Below, one piece after another: positions 63,531 through 64,000 of a stretch of 64,000 nucleotides of DNA. The stretch covers positions 2,819,001 to 2,883,000 of the forward strand of contig NZ_CP083746.1 in NCBI RefSeq assembly GCF_020151015.1. Reading direction: 5' to 3'. Origin of the DNA: Pseudomonas sp. p1(2021b) (GTDB taxonomy: Bacteria; Pseudomonadota; Gammaproteobacteria; Pseudomonadales; Pseudomonadaceae). The position numbers were made by a program, and so were the translations under genes. How positions within the stretch are numbered: position 1 is the stretch's first letter; each line of letters opens with the position of its first letter. The notes beneath the pieces were generated by a model. The model saw only the letters and a program-made list of their open reading frames with translations. It searched no databases and had not been told where the DNA came from.

Positions 63531-64000
63531 ATGAACATTCGCTTTGACAGCCCCAAGGAACTGAACCCGACCCATGACCATGGCCTGAAGGTGCTCTACG
63601 CGCCGGGCAAGCGCATGGCGTTTCGCCTGCGCTGGTACCTGATCCTGTTCCTGGTCGCCAGCCCGCTGCTGTGGTTGCTGGGCAAGCTGTTGTTCAGCCT
63701 GGTCCTGATCGATGCCCCGGCGCAATTGCGCCTGCCCATCGAAGAAGTGCGCGCCCGTGATGCCGGCCGGGTCGAGCGGTTGCATGTGACAGCCGGCGAG
63801 CAGGTCCAGCCCGGCCAGTTGCTGGTGAACCTGGACAACCCGGAGTGGCGCGTACGCCTGCAACAACTGGCCGCCATGCCCACCGAGATGCCGACCGCTA
63901 CGGATTCCGAATGGGTGAGCCGCGAACGACAGTCGCTGCGGGCCAGCGCCGGGCGTGCGGGCCAGCGGGTACGAGAGCTATCTGCCCTGCTCGCCCAAGG
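63531..64000 (+). CDS. HlyD-type periplasmic adaptor, 5' part
   Basis: The start of a membrane fusion protein runs off the window edge after 156 codons. A cytoplasmic head (MNIRFDSPKELNPTHDHGLK) precedes one helix (WYLILFLVASPLLWLLGKLL), then a lipoyl half (RARDAGRVERLHVTAGEQVQ). With the outer-membrane factor it would form a trans-envelope conduit for the polysaccharide. It begins seven bases after the fusion gene ends. Confidence 0.85.
   Translation, partial: MNIRFDSPKELNPTHDHGLKVLYAPGKRMAFRLRWYLILFLVASPLLWLLGKLLFSLVLIDAPAQLRLPIEEVRARDAGRVERLHVTAGEQVQPGQLLVNLDNPEWRVRLQQLAAMPTEMPTATDSEWVSRERQSLRASAGRAGQRVRELSALLAQ

Noticed and set aside
1..64000. CRISPR arrays, tRNA or rRNA genes
   Set aside because: No regular repeat-spacer pattern, cloverleaf or rRNA sequence was noticed; a dedicated search was not possible.

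Overview
The window is a GC-rich Pseudomonas chromosome segment, most likely from the P. putida group. The evidence is a near-canonical ybiT, azoR, uppP and pgm, a complete fapABCDEF amyloid operon, a pgaABCD operon, and scattered repeats built on the GTAGGAGCGGGC...GCGAAAGGG unit typical of P. putida intergenic REPs. No tRNA, rRNA or CRISPR array was seen. All assignments come from reading the sequence; no database search was run.

Layout. (1) 1-4543: one end of a prophage or integrative element, made of small translationally coupled genes, an excisionase-like gene and a tyrosine integrase that stops 32 bp before ybiT. (2) 4576-13860: core genes: ybiT, an MFS exporter, azoR with a divergent LysR gene, a DUF1294 gene, uppP, a chemoreceptor, and pnuC with a nicotinamide riboside kinase-like gene. 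(3) 13887-19136: the fap amyloid operon, preceded by a good sigma-54 promoter match and two inverted copies of a 20-bp operator-like box. (4) 19272-32709: an LtaS-like sulfatase, pgm, a DinG-like helicase overlapping a FAN1-type nuclease, a degenerate MocR regulator coupled to an unrecognised protein, a quinone-oxidoreductase-like enzyme and a LysR gene. (5) 32887-40470: an accessory island of lower GC. It holds a LysR gene, an Fe(II)/2-oxoglutarate dioxygenase, an ACS-family transporter and a 2-oxoglutarate-semialdehyde-type dehydrogenase. It then decays into a gene start cut by an IS66 remnant, an SMC-like ATPase pseudogene, and an intact yhaV toxin whose prlF antitoxin has lost its 5' half. 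(6) 40684-46715: two tiny membrane proteins, an OmpR-type regulator, a small exported protein, a leader rich in GGA-loop hairpins before aqpZ, then a FecR-domain protein and a CHASE2 histidine kinase. (7) 46781-53050: pgaABCD for poly-N-acetylglucosamine. (8) 53624-57573: an ECF sigma/FecR/TonB-receptor iron-uptake set. (9) 58216-64000: a second polysaccharide-type locus encoding a zinc-ribbon (TackOD1-like) protein with a degenerate GGDEF, a GT2 synthase, an outer-membrane-efflux protein fused to a barrel-like domain, and the start of an HlyD-type adaptor.

How the parts fit. Three matrix systems (Fap amyloid, PNAG and the 58-64 kb locus) lie within 50 kb, so much of the window concerns surface attachment. 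Signals that deserve follow-up are the fap promoter architecture, the GGA-hairpin leader of aqpZ, the exporter-barrel fusion, the dioxygenase/semialdehyde-dehydrogenase island, and the scrambled ATPase pseudogene beside an apparently unprotected YhaV toxin.
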